From a virus: a stretch of 64,000 nt of DNA. A model generated the notes under the pieces. It was given only the letters and a program-made list of their open reading frames with translations. It had not been told where the DNA came from and searched no databases. Location: positions 1 to 64,000 of the IMG/VR virus record IMGVR_UViG_3300021404_000005; one strand, 5' to 3'. Of this stretch, positions 17,865 to 26,675 are shown piece by piece. The number at the start of each line of letters is the position of its first letter. Positions within the stretch are counted from its first letter, which is position 1. Made by a program: the position numbers and the translations under genes.

Positions 17865-17898
17865 GAATACCCAACGCCCAAGGAGTGTTAACCTCCGC

Positions 17899-18741
17899 AT
17901 GGACGCCGTTAGCAGCCGACTCAGGGACGAACTGCGCACCCGCGAGATACAAGCGCTCCGCGACAAGCGGCTAGAGGTGTGGCGCACGCTCAAGAACACC
18001 TTGGACAGCTTTCAGGCGCGCGCTAGCGCTGTACCGTCTAACGAGCTAAGTACTTATAAGAACGTGTATGAGTACCTAGAGTATCTAGACAAGCAGATTA
18101 CAATGCTACACAGCATTCCACCTCATCGCATGGGCGCAGTAGAAGTTACTGCGCTTGGCAGTGCCGAACCTGAGTACATACCGACATATCCCAGCGCTCT
18201 GACGGACACTGACTGCGTTCCCAGCGGCCTCCATCCTCCGTTGTGTGCTGACCCTGCCTGGAATGCCCGGTATTTTGGGGGCAGTACGCGCACTACCGGG
18301 GCTAAACCCTTGGATTCGTGGGAAGCGCGAACTTATCAAGAGGTTTACGGGTCACCCGTAATCGATGGTCCTCACGTCAGGTACCGCAAGCTGATAATAG
18401 AGCGCGAGCACATGATTAAGGCGCTGTGTTCAGACCTTAAATACGGCCGACCTGAAGCTCCTGGACTTAATGACGCCATTACGCAAGCTGATAACGAGAT
18501 TGAACAGCTGTGTGAACAGCTCGGCTACGAATACTTGCAATGGACGTGTGTATGGAGTGAGTACACTGGCCCTGAGATTAGGTATGAGCCTACGCCACCT
18601 AAGCCGCGCGAGATTGTTGATGAGCTTTTCACCGAAATAACGGGCCTCAATCCAGAAGACACCTATGCTGGCTGGAGAGAGGCTTTTATGGAAACCGGGC
18701 TAATGTCGGCCCTAGAGCACATGAGGGAGCACGTGCGATGA
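17899..18741 (+). CDS. hypothetical protein, 280 aa
   Basis: Largely helical and charged: N-terminal coiled-coil-like region (RLRDELRTREIQALRDKRLE), a proline-rich middle (residues about 90-140) and a second helical region (EHMIKALCSDLKYG). AAGGAG is 13 bases before ATG 17899, which is rather far. The stop overlaps the next ATG (ATGA). No family recognised. Confidence 0.65.
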   Translation: MDAVSSRLRDELRTREIQALRDKRLEVWRTLKNTLDSFQARASAVPSNELSTYKNVYEYLEYLDKQITMLHSIPPHRMGAVEVTALGSAEPEYIPTYPSALTDTDCVPSGLHPPLCADPAWNARYFGGSTRTTGAKPLDSWEARTYQEVYGSPVIDGPHVRYRKLIIEREHMIKALCSDLKYGRPEAPGLNDAITQADNEIEQLCEQLGYEYLQWTCVWSEYTGPEIRYEPTPPKPREIVDELFTEITGLNPEDTYAGWREAFMETGLMSALEHMREHVR

Positions 18742-19010
18742 AAATCCCTGGCAAGGCTGGCTGGCGTGGCTGGGTAGCAGTTGGATTGGTAGTACTAGCG
18801 GCTGAAGCTTTCGACCACATCACTATGAGTGAAGTATTTAATGATGCATCACGAAAGCCTATCGGACGCGTAATAACTATCGTTTCATGGGGCACGCTTA
18901 CCGCACATTTGTTTGGCGTTATACCTGAACAATACGACCCTATCATTTTGTTTGCACAGTACAGCAGGATTCCGCACCGTACGCGTACTACGATTAAGGC
19001 GATTAATTAA
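18738..19010 (+). CDS. small membrane protein, 90 aa
   Basis: One clear hydrophobic segment (GWVAVGLVVLAAEAFDH) and a second weaker one (VSWGTLTAHLFGVIP). It overlaps both neighbours by one to four bases. Function unknown; the cell membrane is the likely location. Confidence 0.65.
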   Translation: MKIPGKAGWRGWVAVGLVVLAAEAFDHITMSEVFNDASRKPIGRVITIVSWGTLTAHLFGVIPEQYDPIILFAQYSRIPHRTRTTIKAIN

Positions 19011-19537
19011 TGCCCGTAGGCAGACCTTGGACAGAAGAAGAAATTCAGATAATTAAAGACAACCCTAGCTTGGAGACCTCTGTACTAGCCGACAAGCTAG
19101 GGCGAACTAAGAGCGCTATCGAAGCGAGACGCTGGCAGATTGCACCGTCTATTAGACGAGGTAAGGGACTGGCCTGGACACCTGAGGACATTGCGTTCGT
19201 CAGGGAAAACAGGGGGGAAAGCACAAAGCTGCTGGGGGAAATACTAGGGCGCACACCACACGCTATTGCCCAGCTTAAGACTAAGTTTAACAAGGAAGAA
19301 AACACCGCACCGGAACTAGCGGATATAGACCGCCGCCCAACCGGTTGGTATCAAGACACTATCGGCATTTTGTTGTTGAGCTTCCCTGACGTGATGGCCA
19401 CGTGGCGGCACTTCCATAAGTACGTTAAGGTCGAGTATATGGAAACGCAGAAGACCGGATGGGTGACGGTTAAGTGCTACCGTGACGCTGATTGTGCTAT
19501 GACGGAGGAGGAATTCCTTGAGCTACCGTATTCCTGA
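19010..19537 (+). CDS. tandem SANT/Myb-like DNA-binding protein, 175 aa
   Basis: Two repeats of a WTxEE helix-turn-helix pattern: PWTEEEIQIIKDNPSLE...DKLGRTKSAIEARR (residues 6-45) and AWTPEDIAFVRENRGES...LGRTPHAIAQLK (residues 58-95). These Myb/SANT-type repeats bind DNA. The remaining about 80 residues are unrecognised. A transcription regulator or packaging-site binder are possibilities. Confidence 0.65.
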   Translation: MPVGRPWTEEEIQIIKDNPSLETSVLADKLGRTKSAIEARRWQIAPSIRRGKGLAWTPEDIAFVRENRGESTKLLGEILGRTPHAIAQLKTKFNKEENTAPELADIDRRPTGWYQDTIGILLLSFPDVMATWRHFHKYVKVEYMETQKTGWVTVKCYRDADCAMTEEEFLELPYS

Positions 19538-19814
19538 AGGTAGCCGTAGTGGAGAGTGGCGCATTAACTACGAGTACAAAGTTATCTGGTGGCAGCTAGC
19601 AGCTTCCGATGTTGACCCAGAATTGTGGTACTGGAAGTTGCTTAAAGGCGATGAGCCAGTTAATGGCGGGATGACACCATCCGTAGAACGGTGCAAGTCG
19701 GAAGCTAACTGGGCGTTCAACCGCATTATTGAAGGTACGTTCTGTGCTGTAGAAGGATTTGATGAGCGACTAGGCCGTACAGTAACGCGACTTCGGAGGC
19801 CCGATGTTCCGTAA
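19518..19814 (+). CDS. hypothetical protein, 98 aa (TTG start)
   Basis: A TTG start at 19518 is chosen because GGAGG lies directly upstream. Tryptophan-rich small protein (YKVIWWQLAASDVDPELWYW). It overlaps both neighbours. Not recognised. Confidence 0.6.
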   Translation: MSYRIPEGSRSGEWRINYEYKVIWWQLAASDVDPELWYWKLLKGDEPVNGGMTPSVERCKSEANWAFNRIIEGTFCAVEGFDERLGRTVTRLRRPDVP

Positions 19815-19980
19815 ACCTGACAAGTACGCTCTTAGCGAAGAACAGTGGGAAATGGTGTTGTACTATGCAAAGCGTGGCGTAGAGGGTTGCTCGTACTGTG
19901 ACCCAGACGCGCACCCTATAGCGCGCGGAGCTGTTAGGGAGTTCGAGGAATGGGTATTGCGCCAGCGATATCGCAAGTAG
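19804..19980 (+). CDS. small hypothetical protein, 58 aa
   Basis: GGAGG precedes ATG 19804. MFRKPDKYALSEEQWEMVLY is followed by CSYCDPDAHPIARGAV, with a CxxC pair that may bind metal, and a basic helical end. Too short to assign. Confidence 0.6.
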   Translation: MFRKPDKYALSEEQWEMVLYYAKRGVEGCSYCDPDAHPIARGAVREFEEWVLRQRYRK

Positions 19981-19983
19981 TGG

Positions 19984-19989
19984 TAAGCT
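19984..19989 (+). promoter_or_regulatory. -10 element TAAGCT of a leaderless promoter
   Basis: TAAGCT lies seven bases before ATG 19997; no ribosome site is present. It may start the late packaging/structural transcript. Confidence 0.45.
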
Positions 19990-19996
19990 GCAAGGC

Positions 19997-20287
19997 ATGA
20001 GTGAACTTCCCAAGGCCCTTACTACTGAAGCCTACCGTGTGCCTGCGGCGGGCTTGCTTCCTCACCGTCAGCTAATTCGGTACGTTCGTGATGGCAAGAT
20101 TCACGTTGTACGCGTCATGGCTCGTCCGGAGCAAGTTCAGAGCATGGCTAAGGCCGGAACATATACCCGCATTATGACCGATGCTGGCTGGACTGACTTT
20201 GAAGCTGGCGAAATGGTTGGTCAGCTGGTTAGCGAAGAGGGTATTGAAACCCCTTTTAGTACAGACATTCCGCGTAACCTTAAGTAA
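19997..20287 (+). CDS. hypothetical protein upstream of terminase, 96 aa
   Basis: Leaderless-type start (TAAGCT, seven bases). Soluble, mixed alpha/beta (KIHVVRVMARPEQVQSMAKA). Its position directly before the large terminase makes a packaging role possible, but nothing in the sequence proves it. Confidence 0.6.
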   Translation: MSELPKALTTEAYRVPAAGLLPHRQLIRYVRDGKIHVVRVMARPEQVQSMAKAGTYTRIMTDAGWTDFEAGEMVGQLVSEEGIETPFSTDIPRNLK

Positions 20288-20296
20288 ACTGGGGGC

Positions 20297-21982
20297 GTGG
20301 CTAGCCCCTATTGTGAAGAAGAGCTCATCGAACTGCCCGATGGCACGACCATTGGCGTCGATGAGCTTATTGGCGCGCAACGGCCAAGATTGTGGACAGC
20401 CCCACCTAGGCACCGAACTAAGCAAGATGGTTGTCACTCATGTGCTAATCCTAACTATCCAACCATCGGGTGCGGCGAATACGTTTCCCGAGACATGCTC
20501 GACTGGAGTCGAGGTATTGGGTATGAACTAGACGAGTGGCAAGAATGGTGTATAACCGAGGCTAACGGAGTTAAGCCGAACGGTAAGTGGGCCGCCATGG
20601 AGGCGTGTGTTATCTGCACACGCCAGAATGGCAAGGGCACCATCCTAGAAGTACGAGAGCTGGCAGGACTCTTCGTACTTAAAGAAGAGATGATTATCCA
20701 CACGGCTCACGAATTCAAGACTTCCCGTGTGCATTTCGAGCGCGTACGGCGCACGATTGAAGGTAACGCCAGCCTTTCCCGCCGTGTCAAAGAGGTACGA
20801 ACCTCTCACGGTGAAGAGGGTATCAAGCTAATACGTCGTCGTTCCCTAATCATGGGGTCTGACAAGAAGTATGTTTACCGTGACGTTGCTCCTGAACTGA
20901 AGTTCCTGGCGCGTTCTCGCTCAGCCGGCCGTGGTTTTACCTGTAACTGCCTGGTATACGACGAGGCAATGATTCTTACTGAAGAGCAAGTAGAAGCCTC
21001 TGTGCCTACGATGTCCTCGGTGCCTAACTCACAGATGTTCTACATGGGTTCTTCGGGTATGAAGGACTCCTACCAGCTAGCTAAAATTCACCGCCGTATT
21101 GAGCACGACGAGAAGTCTTTGTTTGGTGCAGACTGGAGTATTGACCCGCACCTTGCAACGTGCCCGCGAGATGAGCAGCGAGGCCGTAAGGCTAACCACT
21201 ACATTGTGTGCAATAGGCATGACGACCGTGATGACCCACGGAACTGGGCCAAGGCTAACCCTGCTTTCGGTAAGCGACTTAGTTACGACTTCACGAACAA
21301 CGTTGAATTCAAGGGCATGGCTCCTGTCGGCTTTGACCGAGAGCGACTAGGCGTCGGAGAGTGGCCTGTAGCCGAGTCACCCTGGCTCGTGATAAGCGAA
21401 GACTCCTGGCGTGAACGTACCTGCGCCGACCCCGGTGGAGCTACCAAGCCTATCGTGTTCGGCCTGGACGTAGAGCCGGACGGTAACGCCGCCACAATCA
21501 CCGCAGCGTGGCTCATGAAGGACGGTCGCAAGGAAGTCACGGTTATCGAGATGCCCGCTGACTGCTACCGTCAGGGGACCGCCTGGGCTATCCCACGGCT
21601 CAAGGAGCTAATCAAGACTCACCGCCCTGCGGCTATAGCCATACCGTCCACCGGAGCCGCTGCGGACCTCAAGGACGAAGCCATCGCCAACGGCATCGAA
21701 GTCATGGTGGCAGGACCTACACACGAAGCTGCGGCGTTTGCTCACTTCCGGAACTCGGTAAAAGAAAAGCAGATAGTTCACCTAGGTGAAAATAGCCCGA
21801 ATGGTTCTGCTATCTGGAAAGCTATGGGCAGTGCTGACACACGTACAACGGGTGACGGCGGTAAAGCGTGGTCGCGCACCAACAGTAACTGTGATATCTC
21901 CCCCGTAACTTCCGCAACTTTGGCTGCATGGGGCTTGCACCAGAAGCGCCGTAGCTACGACGTAATGAAGTCAATTGCGTAA
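20297..21982 (+). CDS. terL: terminase large subunit, 561 aa
   Basis: Drives DNA packaging into the prohead. GTG start at 20297 after GGGGG. The ATPase Walker A is TRQNGKGT (K113), and the Walker B-type acidic pair is in LVYDEAM (D222, E223). A C-terminal RNase H-like nuclease region starts near IVFGLDVEPDG (first metal Asp). Extra cysteines occur near the N-terminus (CHSCANPNY). Length is normal for siphophage terminases. It is followed by small membrane genes and the portal. Confidence 0.92.
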   Translation: MASPYCEEELIELPDGTTIGVDELIGAQRPRLWTAPPRHRTKQDGCHSCANPNYPTIGCGEYVSRDMLDWSRGIGYELDEWQEWCITEANGVKPNGKWAAMEACVICTRQNGKGTILEVRELAGLFVLKEEMIIHTAHEFKTSRVHFERVRRTIEGNASLSRRVKEVRTSHGEEGIKLIRRRSLIMGSDKKYVYRDVAPELKFLARSRSAGRGFTCNCLVYDEAMILTEEQVEASVPTMSSVPNSQMFYMGSSGMKDSYQLAKIHRRIEHDEKSLFGADWSIDPHLATCPRDEQRGRKANHYIVCNRHDDRDDPRNWAKANPAFGKRLSYDFTNNVEFKGMAPVGFDRERLGVGEWPVAESPWLVISEDSWRERTCADPGGATKPIVFGLDVEPDGNAATITAAWLMKDGRKEVTVIEMPADCYRQGTAWAIPRLKELIKTHRPAAIAIPSTGAAADLKDEAIANGIEVMVAGPTHEAAAFAHFRNSVKEKQIVHLGENSPNGSAIWKAMGSADTRTTGDGGKAWSRTNSNCDISPVTSATLAAWGLHQKRRSYDVMKSIA

Positions 21983-22221
21983 TGATTATCTGGTCTTTCA
22001 TCCTCGGTGCCTTGAACGTACTGATTTTGGCATTCGCCTTGCGAGGCCATTCGTGTGTAGCAGGCTGTCTTAGTATTGCCGTTCAAGTCCCTTGGACGTA
22101 CTACGATATAGTCACGCATCAGTACGGCTTCTTGCTAATCAGTGCAGGCAGTGTCGCTGTATGCTTGACGGCAATGAAGAAAGGGCACAAAAAGCATGTC
22201 GCAACTATGGATGGATTCTGA
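21982..22221 (+). CDS. small membrane protein, 79 aa
   Basis: The ATG overlaps the terminase stop (TAATG). Three hydrophobic stretches (IIWSFILGALNVLILAFAL, GCLSIAVQVPWTYY, GFLLISAGSVAVCLTA) predict a two- to three-helix membrane protein. Function unknown. Confidence 0.65.
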   Translation: MIIWSFILGALNVLILAFALRGHSCVAGCLSIAVQVPWTYYDIVTHQYGFLLISAGSVAVCLTAMKKGHKKHVATMDGF

Positions 22222-22474
22222 CGCAAGCGTTAAAGGTCCAGCGGAGGGTAACGAGCATTGGTACCTTCAGCAGCGGACTCACGAAGCGGCACTTTGCTGT
22301 GAGCGTGTTGCGCAGTCTGAAGTCCTACTTGGTTATGATGATTCCGCGCAAATGTACCGAGAACTAGCTACCGAAATTCGAGAAGCCGGAGCGTGGTGGC
22401 TAAGTCAGCGTACTGATGTAGAGAGGTATCACGGCATGTTCGTGCCTGCACCGCTGAGAGGAGCAGTGGCTTAA
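22196..22474 (+). CDS. hypothetical protein, 92 aa
   Basis: Soluble helical protein (HEAALCCERVAQSEVLLGYD, MYRELATEIREAGAWW). It overlaps both neighbours. Not recognised. Confidence 0.6.
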   Translation: MSQLWMDSDASVKGPAEGNEHWYLQQRTHEAALCCERVAQSEVLLGYDDSAQMYRELATEIREAGAWWLSQRTDVERYHGMFVPAPLRGAVA

Positions 22475-22809
22475 TGACGACTACAGTAGCCGAAATCCAG
22501 GACAAGGTGGTTCATGCTCGTCCTAAGCGAGTAGCCGCCACCGCAGCGCTCGGCACGCTGTCAGTAATTGGCTGGGTAGCAGGCGTAATATCCGTAAGTG
22601 TTCTCAAGGCCGTAACAGCCGTGGGCTGGGGTATTGGCCTGATAACTAGAGTTGGCCTTAACTGCTGGACTGCTTTGGCGTACGGTTTTTGTAAAGGTGC
22701 TGGAATAAAGAGCGTTAAGAAAGCTGATTTGCAAGCCCCGACAGGCCCTCCTCACGCAATTCCGCCTAACAGTTCTCCCGGAACCTTCCCAGGAACCTTT
22801 ATTCAGTAG
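22474..22809 (+). CDS. membrane protein, 111 aa
   Basis: Two hydrophobic helices (AALGTLSVIGWVAGVISVSV, VGWGIGLITRVGLNCWTA) followed by a proline-rich cytoplasmic or external tail (APTGPPHAIPPNSSPGTFPG). A holin-like or structural membrane role is possible; not assigned. Confidence 0.6.
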   Translation: MTTTVAEIQDKVVHARPKRVAATAALGTLSVIGWVAGVISVSVLKAVTAVGWGIGLITRVGLNCWTALAYGFCKGAGIKSVKKADLQAPTGPPHAIPPNSSPGTFPGTFIQ

Positions 22810-22820
22810 TAAAATGCCTG

Positions 22821-22826
22821 TACTCT
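22821..22826 (+). promoter_or_regulatory. -10 element TACTCT of a leaderless promoter
   Basis: TACTCT lies seven bases before ATG 22834 (portal); no ribosome site intervenes. Confidence 0.45.
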
Positions 22827-22833
22827 GATATGC

Positions 22834-24381
22834 ATGGGCTATCTAGAAAATCTCCGGAGCTTCCGGGACGAAGAGCAGCGCGTCATTGGTGGCGTGCCGT
22901 GGCGTCCTTGGGATAATCCGTACTGGCGTTTTGACGCCGGTGGCCCAGTGCACCCTACACGCCAGTTTTATGGTGTAGACGACGCTATGGGCCTGCCGGC
23001 CCTTTACTCTGCCATTAAGCTGCTGTCTGACAATGCTGCCAGCCTGCCCATTCGCGTGTACCAGAACTACCGGGACAATAACGGAGACTGGCGACACAGC
23101 CGATGGATGGGACCGACCCTGTTTGACCAGCCCTCGCAAGTAGGCACTCCGTTCGACTGGATTGCTACCTGTATGGTGTCGTTGCTGCTCCAGGGCAACG
23201 CGTGGGGCTTCATTACGAACAGGGATGACTACGAATATCCCACAGGCATTGAATGGATTCCGCCTGACGACATTTACGTAGAAGATGACGAACAGCAGCC
23301 CTGGAACCCTCTTCGCGCTCGTGTCTTCCTCTACGGCCGTCAGATTGACAATTGGCAGCACGAACTGTTCCATCTAAAGGCTGTTCCCATCGCAGGACGT
23401 ATCGAGGGTATCTCTCCTTTGCGTGCATTCGCGGACACTATCCTCACAGGGAAGATGACGCAAAAGTATGGTACTGACTGGTTCATGGGCGGCGGTTTCC
23501 CTCCGGGCGTGTTCAAGAACTCTGAAATTGAGATTGACAAAGCCCAGGCTGATGAAGTTCGTGACCAGCTTGTTCGTACACAGCGTCGTCGTGAGCCTCT
23601 TGTAGTTGGCCGGGACTGGGACTACAAGCCCATTACCGTTCCGCCGAATGAAGCCCAGTTCATTGAGGCCATGCAGCTTTCCGCCACGCAAATAGCTGCT
23701 GTGTACAACGTGCCTGCGGCTCGTGTTGGAGGACTTCCGGCTGGCGGGCTGCATTACAGCAGCCAGTCTCAGGATGCATTGCAGATTATCGAGGCTTTGC
23801 GCCCGTGGCTTAAGCGAATGGAGTACGCATTCTTCAACTGCTTGCCCAAGAAGCGCTTCACTAAGTTCTACACTGACGCGTTGCTGGACACAGACCCGAA
23901 GACGCGTATGGAAATGTACGTTCAGGAGCGCCAGATTGGTGTCCGCACGGCTGACGAGATTCGTGAGCTAATGGACTTGCCGCCGCTTCCGAAGAAGATT
24001 GGCGAAGAGGCACTGCCCCTCGCCTTGATGCAGGAAATGGCAGCTCGCGCAGGTGTCATTCCGAAGTCAATCTTGAGTTCCGTAGAGTTCGAAATGGACA
24101 TTGCGGCAACGCGCCTTGAGCAATATGCCAAGGAGCACCCGAACCTTATGCAGCCAAAACCACCTCAGGTGCAAGATGCAGGTTCGTACTATGCAAGCCT
24201 GGTAAGTGCCACTAACCGTGGTAGCACAGAGGCTGAAGTACAGCTACGACGTATATCAGAACGTGCTGTAATACTGGATAAGCACCCTGAATATGTAGGG
24301 CCTTGGATTCCCCAAGACCCGCTAGTAGCTTCCCGCCAACAGAGCAAAGTCAAGGACCTTGTTCTAGACCGTATTGGATAG
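22834..24381 (+). CDS. portal protein (HK97 type), 515 aa
   Basis: Forms the dodecameric channel at one capsid vertex. Family features: MGLPALYSAIKLLSDNAASL near the start, SLLLQGNAWGFI, HLKAVPIAGRIEGISPLRAF and MQLSATQIAAVYNVPAARVG. The C-terminal 100 residues are charged and helical. It has normal size and sits before the protease and capsid genes. TACTCT is seven bases before the ATG. Confidence 0.92.
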   Translation: MGYLENLRSFRDEEQRVIGGVPWRPWDNPYWRFDAGGPVHPTRQFYGVDDAMGLPALYSAIKLLSDNAASLPIRVYQNYRDNNGDWRHSRWMGPTLFDQPSQVGTPFDWIATCMVSLLLQGNAWGFITNRDDYEYPTGIEWIPPDDIYVEDDEQQPWNPLRARVFLYGRQIDNWQHELFHLKAVPIAGRIEGISPLRAFADTILTGKMTQKYGTDWFMGGGFPPGVFKNSEIEIDKAQADEVRDQLVRTQRRREPLVVGRDWDYKPITVPPNEAQFIEAMQLSATQIAAVYNVPAARVGGLPAGGLHYSSQSQDALQIIEALRPWLKRMEYAFFNCLPKKRFTKFYTDALLDTDPKTRMEMYVQERQIGVRTADEIRELMDLPPLPKKIGEEALPLALMQEMAARAGVIPKSILSSVEFEMDIAATRLEQYAKEHPNLMQPKPPQVQDAGSYYASLVSATNRGSTEAEVQLRRISERAVILDKHPEYVGPWIPQDPLVASRQQSKVKDLVLDRIG

Positions 24382-24389
24382 CACGTAAA

Positions 24390-24482
24390 ATGAGTATTGT
24401 CCAGCGGCCTTGTATAACCTACCATTATGATGAAGAGGGTCAGCAGAACCCTGTCTGGCAGCCTAAGGAAAGGGTCAGTTAA
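24390..24482 (+). CDS. very small protein, 30 aa
   Basis: MSIVQRPCITYHYDEEGQQN plus ten residues, open between the portal stop and the protease start; its TAA abuts the next ATG. No clear ribosome site. Included because the spacing is gene-like, but support is thin. Confidence 0.35.
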   Translation: MSIVQRPCITYHYDEEGQQNPVWQPKERVS

Positions 24483-25535
24483 ATGGCTGTTCTTGGTACC
24501 CAGGAAGAGAACAACCTTCCTGACTCCGCTTTCGCTTACATTGAGCCAGGGGGCCGCAAGGACTCCACTGGGAAGACCACACCTCGCGGCTACCGGCATT
24601 TTCCGGTTCACGATGCGGCTCACGCCCGTAACGCTCTGGCCCGTGCCCCGCAATCCGAGTATGGCAAGAAGGCCATGCCGAAGATTCTTGCGGCCTGCCG
24701 TAAGTTCGGTGTTACCGTTGACGGCCACCAGCGTTCGCTATTCGGTGACGATATCACTGACTACGCGGCATCTCCTGAGCGTCGTTTCGTTCAGTTCCCC
24801 CCGGAAATCCGTAGCTCTGCTGCCTTTGGTGACCCCAACGCGAAGCACATTTACGGTTATGCAAGCGTCTTCAACAAGATGTCTCGCAAGCTGGGCGGCT
24901 TCCACGAGCAGGTTCGCTCTACTGCTTTCGATGAGTCCAAGGCTAACGGCTGGCCGAACGTTGTCTGCCGCTACAACCACAAGGACGACCAGCTTCTGGG
25001 CACCACGCATGCGCGGACCCTTGAGCTGCACCTCGATGGACAGGGCCTCCTGTACGACGTTATCCCGCCGAACTCTCGGGCGGATGTTCTTGAGTATGTT
25101 CAGCGTGGAGACGTTCGCCACAGCTCCTTCGCATTCCGGGTTTACCCCGGTGGTGACGAGTGGGGCCTGAGCGAGTACAACTACCCGCTGCGTACTCTGC
25201 ACTCCGTTGAACTGGTGGACGTTGCACCCGTTCTCGACCCGGCTTACCCGGACGCAACTGCTGGCTCTCGTTCCATGATGCAGGAGCGGGCAATGGCAGG
25301 TGCCCTTGAGTCCCTGGCGCAGTGGGTCCAGGCTGACACCGACGAAGTTCGTTCTTACCTAGACGAGGGTCGTGCGGTTGAGTTCTTCAAGCGCTCTGAC
25401 CGTTCTTACGGCCCGAAGATTAGCAAGATGGACGGTGGCGAGAAGCGGTCCCAGAAGCCGCGTATGTCCGGTGCTCAGGCTATGCTTGCGGCCCTAGAGA
25501 ACATGCGTGACCCGTGGGCAGGCGAAGACTTCTAA
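24483..25535 (+). CDS. prohead protease (HK97/S78 type) with N-terminal extension, 350 aa
   Basis: Residues about 100-260 match HK97-type prohead proteases: IYGYASVFNKMSRKLGGFHE, AFDESKANGWPNVVCRYNHK (histidine of the catalytic pair), DQLLGTTHARTLELHLDGQG and RGDVRHSSFAFRV (serine region). Residues 1-80 carry a GGRKDSTGKTTPRGYRHFPV module seen in other actinophage proteins and resembling the 1813 product. The C-terminal part is Lys/Asp rich and may act as a scaffold. It cleaves capsid precursors during maturation. Confidence 0.88.
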   Translation: MAVLGTQEENNLPDSAFAYIEPGGRKDSTGKTTPRGYRHFPVHDAAHARNALARAPQSEYGKKAMPKILAACRKFGVTVDGHQRSLFGDDITDYAASPERRFVQFPPEIRSSAAFGDPNAKHIYGYASVFNKMSRKLGGFHEQVRSTAFDESKANGWPNVVCRYNHKDDQLLGTTHARTLELHLDGQGLLYDVIPPNSRADVLEYVQRGDVRHSSFAFRVYPGGDEWGLSEYNYPLRTLHSVELVDVAPVLDPAYPDATAGSRSMMQERAMAGALESLAQWVQADTDEVRSYLDEGRAVEFFKRSDRSYGPKISKMDGGEKRSQKPRMSGAQAMLAALENMRDPWAGEDF

Positions 25536-25554
25536 GGAAGTTTTAACTTCTGAT

Positions 25555-25588
25555 AGGCTAGGTTACGGTAAAAACCGTAACCTAGCCT
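25555..25588 (+). terminator. intrinsic terminator after the protease gene
   Basis: AGGCTAGGTTACGGT (25555-25569) pairs perfectly, 15 bp, with ACCGTAACCTAGCCT (25574-25588) around AAAA, followed by TTTGG. A smaller GAAGTT/AACTTC hairpin lies at 25537-25550. It may be a partial stop between scaffold and capsid genes. Confidence 0.8.
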
Positions 25589-25600
25589 TTGGAGTTTAAC

Positions 25601-25891
25601 ATGGCAGATATTGGCCTCGGTATCCAGACCGTAACCCAGACCGCCACTATCACATCGTCTTCAATTGTGGACGTAGACATCCCTGCTAACACTATAGTTG
25701 TGTCGTCCGGTATTCAGATTACGTCTTCTGAACTGGGTAGTGGAAGCGCCTTCATGTCAGCAGATGGTCCGCACCCTACGGATGCCACGAAGTGGCGTTT
25801 TCAAGCTTCGGTAGCTAATCAAAGTGGCGGAAACAGTTACACAGTAGATATTCTTTGCTGGATGATTGTCGCTAACGCCGCTACTTGTTAG
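25601..25891 (+). CDS. small protein, possible capsid decoration, 96 aa
   Basis: ATG 25601 with GGAG six bases upstream. Beta-rich, Ser/Thr-rich sequence (VTQTATITSSSIVDVDIPAN, VVSSGIQITSSELGSGSAF) without signal or membrane segment. Its position between protease and capsid genes fits a head decoration or stabilising protein; inferred only. Confidence 0.5.
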   Translation: MADIGLGIQTVTQTATITSSSIVDVDIPANTIVVSSGIQITSSELGSGSAFMSADGPHPTDATKWRFQASVANQSGGNSYTVDILCWMIVANAATC

Positions 25892-25902
25892 AGGATTTGC
25901 TC

Positions 25903-26538
25903 ATGAGGCCCCTAGTATCCGTGATAACCCCGACGTGGCAACGGCATGACACGCTGCTGCATAAGTGTTTGCCTACAGTTCAAGCGCAACAGGTGCCTCA
26001 TGAGCACATCATTATTTCAGACGGACCTGACCTAATGCTAAGTCAGTACAACTGGCCAGACAGCGTGCGCTACGTGGAACTAACACAGCATGATTCCGAG
26101 AAACATTGGGGACATCATGCTCGTCCTTACGGATTGAATATAGCTCGCGGAGATTTCATCGCTTACCTGGACGACGACGACCTCTGGGAGCCTAATCATC
26201 TTCAGGTACTAATATCTGCGCTACTAGAAGATGAAGAAGCACAATTTGCTTACACGCGAGCAGAAGTGCACATGACTAAAGGGACTGTACGTATAGGGGA
26301 CGGACCTCCCGCGCACGGTCGTGTTCAGACATCTATGCTTATGCATCGCCGGGAACTTCTTGATACGGCCTCTTGGGGTCCTGCACATCCTGCCGAAGAC
26401 TGGGAACTGGTGTTGTCGTGGCTTAAGGCGGGCGTTAAGTACGCGTCTGTTGACGCTCTTACAGTTCACTACCACCCTTCGGTCCCCGTTGACCCAGAAA
26501 AGAACGTACTTGTGACGTTCTCACCTCCGGAACTTTAG
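25903..26538 (+). CDS. GT2-family glycosyltransferase, 211 aa
   Basis: Start at ATG 25903 (MRPLVSVITPTWQRHDTL). GT-A fold marks: VSVITPTW nucleotide-binding strand, ARGDFIAYLDDDDLWEPNHL with the DxD-type acidic cluster, and a C-terminal EDWELVLSWLKAG segment. Lying between a small head protein and the major capsid protein, it may glycosylate capsid components. It is related in pattern to the 37404 product. Confidence 0.85.
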   Translation: MRPLVSVITPTWQRHDTLLHKCLPTVQAQQVPHEHIIISDGPDLMLSQYNWPDSVRYVELTQHDSEKHWGHHARPYGLNIARGDFIAYLDDDDLWEPNHLQVLISALLEDEEAQFAYTRAEVHMTKGTVRIGDGPPAHGRVQTSMLMHRRELLDTASWGPAHPAEDWELVLSWLKAGVKYASVDALTVHYHPSVPVDPEKNVLVTFSPPEL

Positions 26539-26567
26539 AAAAATACACCTAGTTTCACGATTAGGTA

Positions 26568-26595
26568 TTGTCAATACGCCGTCCATCTGTATTAT
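26568..26595 (+). promoter_or_regulatory. promoter for the major capsid gene, with palindrome
   Basis: TTGTCA (26568-26573), 16-bp spacer, TATTAT (26590-26595). The palindrome GTATTG-T-CAATAC (26565-26577) is centred on the -35 box and could be an operator. It is the most sigma-70-like promoter in the window. Confidence 0.65.
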
Positions 26596-26675
26596 GGATA
26601 GTGACATGCCGTGGCCATACTCGCCATCTGGGTAGACGGAGCCGGTGCCAGTTAAAACCTAGAAAGGTTAAGCTA

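Noticed and set aside
24427-25170. Long plus-strand frame overlapping the prohead protease
   Set aside because: Serine/arginine/threonine-rich product typical of a shifted frame; the protease frame has clear family motifs.
26539-26675. Possible further tRNA-like RNA upstream of the capsid gene
   Set aside because: Some GG-rich and hairpin segments occur but no T-arm or acceptor pairing could be built; promoter and leader explain the region.
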